Shown: piece by piece, positions 22,936 through 25,035 of the stretch
How the letters are laid out: the number at the start of each line of letters is the position of its first letter
Numbering within the stretch: position 1 is the first letter of the stretch
NCBI GenBank assembly: GCA_910584595.1
Contig: CAJUBQ010000066.1
Span: 1 to 25,035 of the forward strand
DNA from: an uncultured Eubacterium sp.
GTDB taxonomy: Bacteria > Bacillota > Clostridia > Lachnospirales > Lachnospiraceae
DNA length: 25,035 nt
Direction of reading: 5' to 3'
Translations under genes and position numbers: made by a program
Notes under the pieces: model-generated
Seen by the model: the letters and a program-made list of their open reading frames with translations, nothing else
The model's database searches: none
Told to the model about the DNA's origin: nothing

Positions 22936-24099
22936 ATGTTTCGTTATGTATGTTTAAATCCGATTGCACAAGTGGGATTGGATGTATTAGAAGAAGGATA
23001 TGAGAAAGTAGAGGACTTGAAAGGCGCACAGGCTGCACTCGTACGTTCCGCTTCCATGCACGATATGGAACTGCCGGACAGCCTGGAAGTCGTTGCCCGC
23101 GCAGGCGCAGGCGTCAATAACATCCCGTTAGACAAATGTGCAGAACAGGGCATCGTCGTATTTAATACGCCAGGGGCAAATGCAAATGGCGTCAAAGAAC
23201 TTGTATTAGCCGGAATGCTGATGGCAAGCCGTGACATTAACGGCGGAATTAACTGGGTTGTTTCCGAAAAAGAAAATCCGGAACTTGCAAAACTGACAGA
23301 AAAACAGAAAAAAGCTTATGCCGGATGTGAGATTGCCGGCAAAAAATTAGGCGTAATCGGCCTTGGCGCTATTGGTATTCGAGTAGCCAATGCAGCAACC
23401 CATCTGGATATGGATGTATATGGCTATGACCCGTATATTTCTGTAAATGCTGCATGGAATTTATCACGCAATGTAAAGCATGTGCGCAATGTGGAAGATA
23501 TTTACCGTGAATGTGATTATATTTCTATCCATGTTCCGCTTTTAGATTCTACAAAGAAGATGATTCATGAAGAAGTGATTGCGATGATGAAGCCTAGCGC
23601 AGTCATATTAAACTTTGCAAGAGATCTGCTCGTAGATGAAGAAGCTGTAGTAGCCGCACTTGCAGAGGGCAGGCTGAAACGGTATATATCCGATTTCCCA
23701 AACAATACGACAGCAGGAAAAAAAGGCTGTATCGTTACGCCGCATCTGGGAGCGTCCACAGAAGAATCCGAGGACAACTGTGCAGTGATGGCGGCACAGG
23801 AAATTCGCAATTATTTGGAAAACGGCAATATCCGCAATTCTGTCAATTTTCCGAACTGCGATATGGGAGAATGTACAACAGAAGGCCGTGTAGCGGTTCT
23901 GCATAAAAACAGCAAAGGCGTGATTGGTAAGTTTACTTCGATCTTTGGTGAGTGTGATATTAATATTGCAAATATGACGAATAAATCCAAAGGCGATTAC
24001 GCATATTCCATGTTTGATCTGGATACACCGATGACAGAAGAAGCGGTAGCCAAGATGAAGGCTATGGGTGGCGTTATGAAAGTCAGGATTGTGAAATAG
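22936..24099 (+). CDS. serA: D-3-phosphoglycerate dehydrogenase, short form with ACT domain
   Basis: A 387-residue NAD-dependent dehydrogenase for the first step of serine synthesis. It has a catalytic domain, a nucleotide-binding domain with GLGAIGIRVA followed by the acidic YGYDPY, and a C-terminal ACT domain (about 315-387) where serine feedback is likely. Arg229 (NFARDLL) and His270 (TPHLGAST) match the catalytic Arg and His. The Glu expected in the DVFxxEP-like block between them is not seen: the segment reads SDFPNNTTAG. I recall similar segments in other short SerA proteins, so this may be a subfamily trait. AGAGGAAG precedes ATG 22936; ATG 22918 is an unlikely earlier start. Confidence 0.95.
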   Translation: MFRYVCLNPIAQVGLDVLEEGYEKVEDLKGAQAALVRSASMHDMELPDSLEVVARAGAGVNNIPLDKCAEQGIVVFNTPGANANGVKELVLAGMLMASRDINGGINWVVSEKENPELAKLTEKQKKAYAGCEIAGKKLGVIGLGAIGIRVANAATHLDMDVYGYDPYISVNAAWNLSRNVKHVRNVEDIYRECDYISIHVPLLDSTKKMIHEEVIAMMKPSAVILNFARDLLVDEEAVVAALAEGRLKRYISDFPNNTTAGKKGCIVTPHLGASTEESEDNCAVMAAQEIRNYLENGNIRNSVNFPNCDMGECTTEGRVAVLHKNSKGVIGKFTSIFGECDINIANMTNKSKGDYAYSMFDLDTPMTEEAVAKMKAMGGVMKVRIVK

Positions 24100-24120
24100 A
24101 TATCGAGAAATATAAAAAAG

Positions 24121-24158
24121 AAGAACGTTTGCATAATAGTTTTTATGCAAACGTTTTT
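24121..24158 (+). terminator. Rho-independent terminator after serA
   Basis: AACGTTTGCATAA (24124-24136) pairs perfectly with 24143-24155 around a six-base loop, and the stem extends through A-T and G-T pairs to 24121/24158. A run of seven T's ends the structure. It closes the amino acid cluster. Confidence 0.92.
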
Positions 24159-24159
24159 T

Positions 24160-24443
24160 TGCATTCAGGAACAACAGTTTTTTATAAATGCAGGTATTAG
24201 CGAAAATGTCTCAAAAACTACGGCAACAATTAATAAAAAACTGTATGTAAATAACTTAAAGCAGTTGCGCAGGATTTTTGCCTGGTGCTCTCGAAGAAAA
24301 ATCCGGCGTAACTTAATCAGATTATTTCTTTACAATTTCTAAATGATATGATCGGGTGGACATATTAATATTTTTATGTCAGGGCTCATAGCTTGAAAAT
24401 AAAAGCAGAGGTTGCATCAATCATCGTATATAAAAATAAAGTC
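24160..24443. other. Gene-poor spacer with a long imperfect inverted repeat
   Basis: No convincing gene is seen between the serA terminator and the next promoter. The one open frame on the plus strand has no ribosome site and no family look. A notable inverted repeat pairs 24265-24279 (TTGCGCAGGATTTTT) with 24297-24311 (AAAAATCCGGCGTAA): fourteen of fifteen positions can pair in RNA, one of them G-U, around a 17-base loop. It could be an RNA hairpin or a relic of an element end. Confidence 0.45.
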
Positions 24444-24472
24444 TTTACTTCATAACAAAATAATAGTATAAT
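24444..24472 (+). promoter_or_regulatory. Promoter of the right-hand toxin-antitoxin pair
   Basis: TTTACT (24444-24449) and a perfect TATAAT (24467-24472) are separated by 17 bases. Transcription would begin near 24479, leaving a leader of about 78 bases before the antitoxin start. Confidence 0.6.
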
Positions 24473-24556
24473 TTTATGAAAAGATTGATATGAAAGACGG
24501 TTGCCAGTAATGGCGCAGGAAAGAAAACTATAACAAAATTGAAGGGAGAGAAGATT

Positions 24557-24823
24557 ATGCTTATAAAAGCATCGGCAGCGCTGAGAAATGATTATGCAAC
24601 GATATCTGCACTGGCAAAGGAAACAAAAGAACCCATATATATTACCAAGAATGGGGAAGGCGACTTAGTATTAATGAGCATCGATGCTTTTGAGAAGCGG
24701 GAACAGATGCTGCACTTAAGAGCAAGGGTACTTCAGGGAGAGCAGGAACGAATAGATGGACAGCCGACAATCAGTGTGTCAGAGGCGAGAAAGCGTCTAA
24801 GGGAGAGATCCAGTGAAGCATAG
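24557..24823 (+). CDS. Phd/YefM-family antitoxin
   Basis: An 88-residue antitoxin-like protein. The N-terminal domain has the Phd/YefM pattern, with IKASAALRNDYATISALAKE leading to EPIYITKNGEGDLVLMSIDAFE, and the C-terminal part is a charged helix suited to toxin binding. GAAGGGAGAG precedes ATG 24557; a TTG at 24539 gives a longer frame but would overlap that site. Its stop lies 11 bases inside the following toxin frame. It shares its family with the yefM at 15813 but differs in sequence, so it is not a recent copy. Confidence 0.88.
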   Translation: MLIKASAALRNDYATISALAKETKEPIYITKNGEGDLVLMSIDAFEKREQMLHLRARVLQGEQERIDGQPTISVSEARKRLRERSSEA

Positions 24824-25035
24824 GGTGGAAATTTTGCCTTCCGCATGGGAGGATTTGAAAAAAATAGAAGATTATTATATCCTTCAGTTTGATGTGCAGA
24901 CAGCATTGAAAGTCAGCGATCATATTTTAGATACCATTGAACGTTTGGAGCAGTTTCCCGACTCCGGTTCGGCTACCCCGGACGATTGGCTGAATGAGCA
25001 GGGATACCGGATGGTAATCTGCAAAAAACACATTG
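24813..25035 (+). CDS. RelE/ParE-family toxin, partial (runs off the window)
   Basis: The frame opens with GTG 24813 (GGGAGAG upstream), overlaps the antitoxin by 11 bases and stays open to the end, giving 74 residues so far. VKHRVEILPSAWEDLKKIED, a tyrosine-rich turn (YYILQF) and ILDTIERLEQFPDSG are the typical N-terminal helices and loop of RelE/ParE toxins; the strand GYRMVICKKH fits the core. The C-terminal strand with the last active-site positions is outside the window. Whether it is an mRNA interferase (RelE) or a gyrase poison (ParE) cannot be told. Confidence 0.82.
   Translation, partial: MKHRVEILPSAWEDLKKIEDYYILQFDVQTALKVSDHILDTIERLEQFPDSGSATPDDWLNEQGYRMVICKKHI

Noticed and set aside
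24145..24342. Plus-strand 65-residue frame after serA
   Set aside because: It begins inside the serA terminator, lacks a ribosome site and has no family pattern.

Overview
The window looks like chromosomal DNA from a Clostridia-type Firmicute, most likely a member of the Lachnospiraceae. This rests on gene order and protein families (polA-coaE-FtsA-like-WalJ/YycJ, the ACT/PFL pair UPF0237-UPF0210, a PurO-type IMP cyclohydrolase, tgt with yajC), strong AGGAGG-type ribosome sites, consensus sigma-A promoters, and AT-leaning codon use. The taxon is an inference; no rRNA gene is present.

Layout. (1) 1-484: no convincing gene. Bases 1-100 can fold into hairpins and a pseudoknot, suggesting the 3' part of an unassigned structured RNA. 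A promoter at 402-430 starts the next operon. (2) 485-12436: a long, tightly packed plus-strand housekeeping run: hotdog thioesterase, DNA polymerase I, dephospho-CoA kinase (CoaE) read in frame into an FtsA/actin-like protein, WalJ-like metallo-hydrolase, ACT regulator, PFL/UPF0210 protein, glycosyltransferase, IMP cyclohydrolase and queuine tRNA-ribosyltransferase. (3) 12437-16330: an AT-richer accessory segment lying between tgt and yajC, two genes that are usually neighbours. It holds an SGNH-like hydrolase, a perfect 18-bp inverted repeat, an MNT/HEPN pair, a GtrA membrane protein, a decayed hicAB locus on the minus strand, and an intact yefM-yoeB locus with a recognisable operator. (4) 16385-16930: yajC with its own promoter and a strong terminator. 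(5) 16941-24158: a biosynthetic cluster, leuB-ilvD-ilvB-serC-serA, for branched-chain amino acids and serine, closed by a terminator. (6) 24160-25035: a gene-poor stretch, then a Phd/YefM-family antitoxin and a RelE/ParE-family toxin that runs off the window.

The most notable points are: the CoaE/FtsA-like junction, where two stop codons sit one base out of frame next to a slippery heptamer and an ideal internal ribosome site; the hicAB relic, whose toxin has lost its core and whose antitoxin appears to have lost its start codon while promoter and ribosome sites remain; the yefM operator with two TGTAC(A/C) boxes 12 bp apart; and the structured region at the left edge. No wholly new multi-gene system could be demonstrated from sequence alone.
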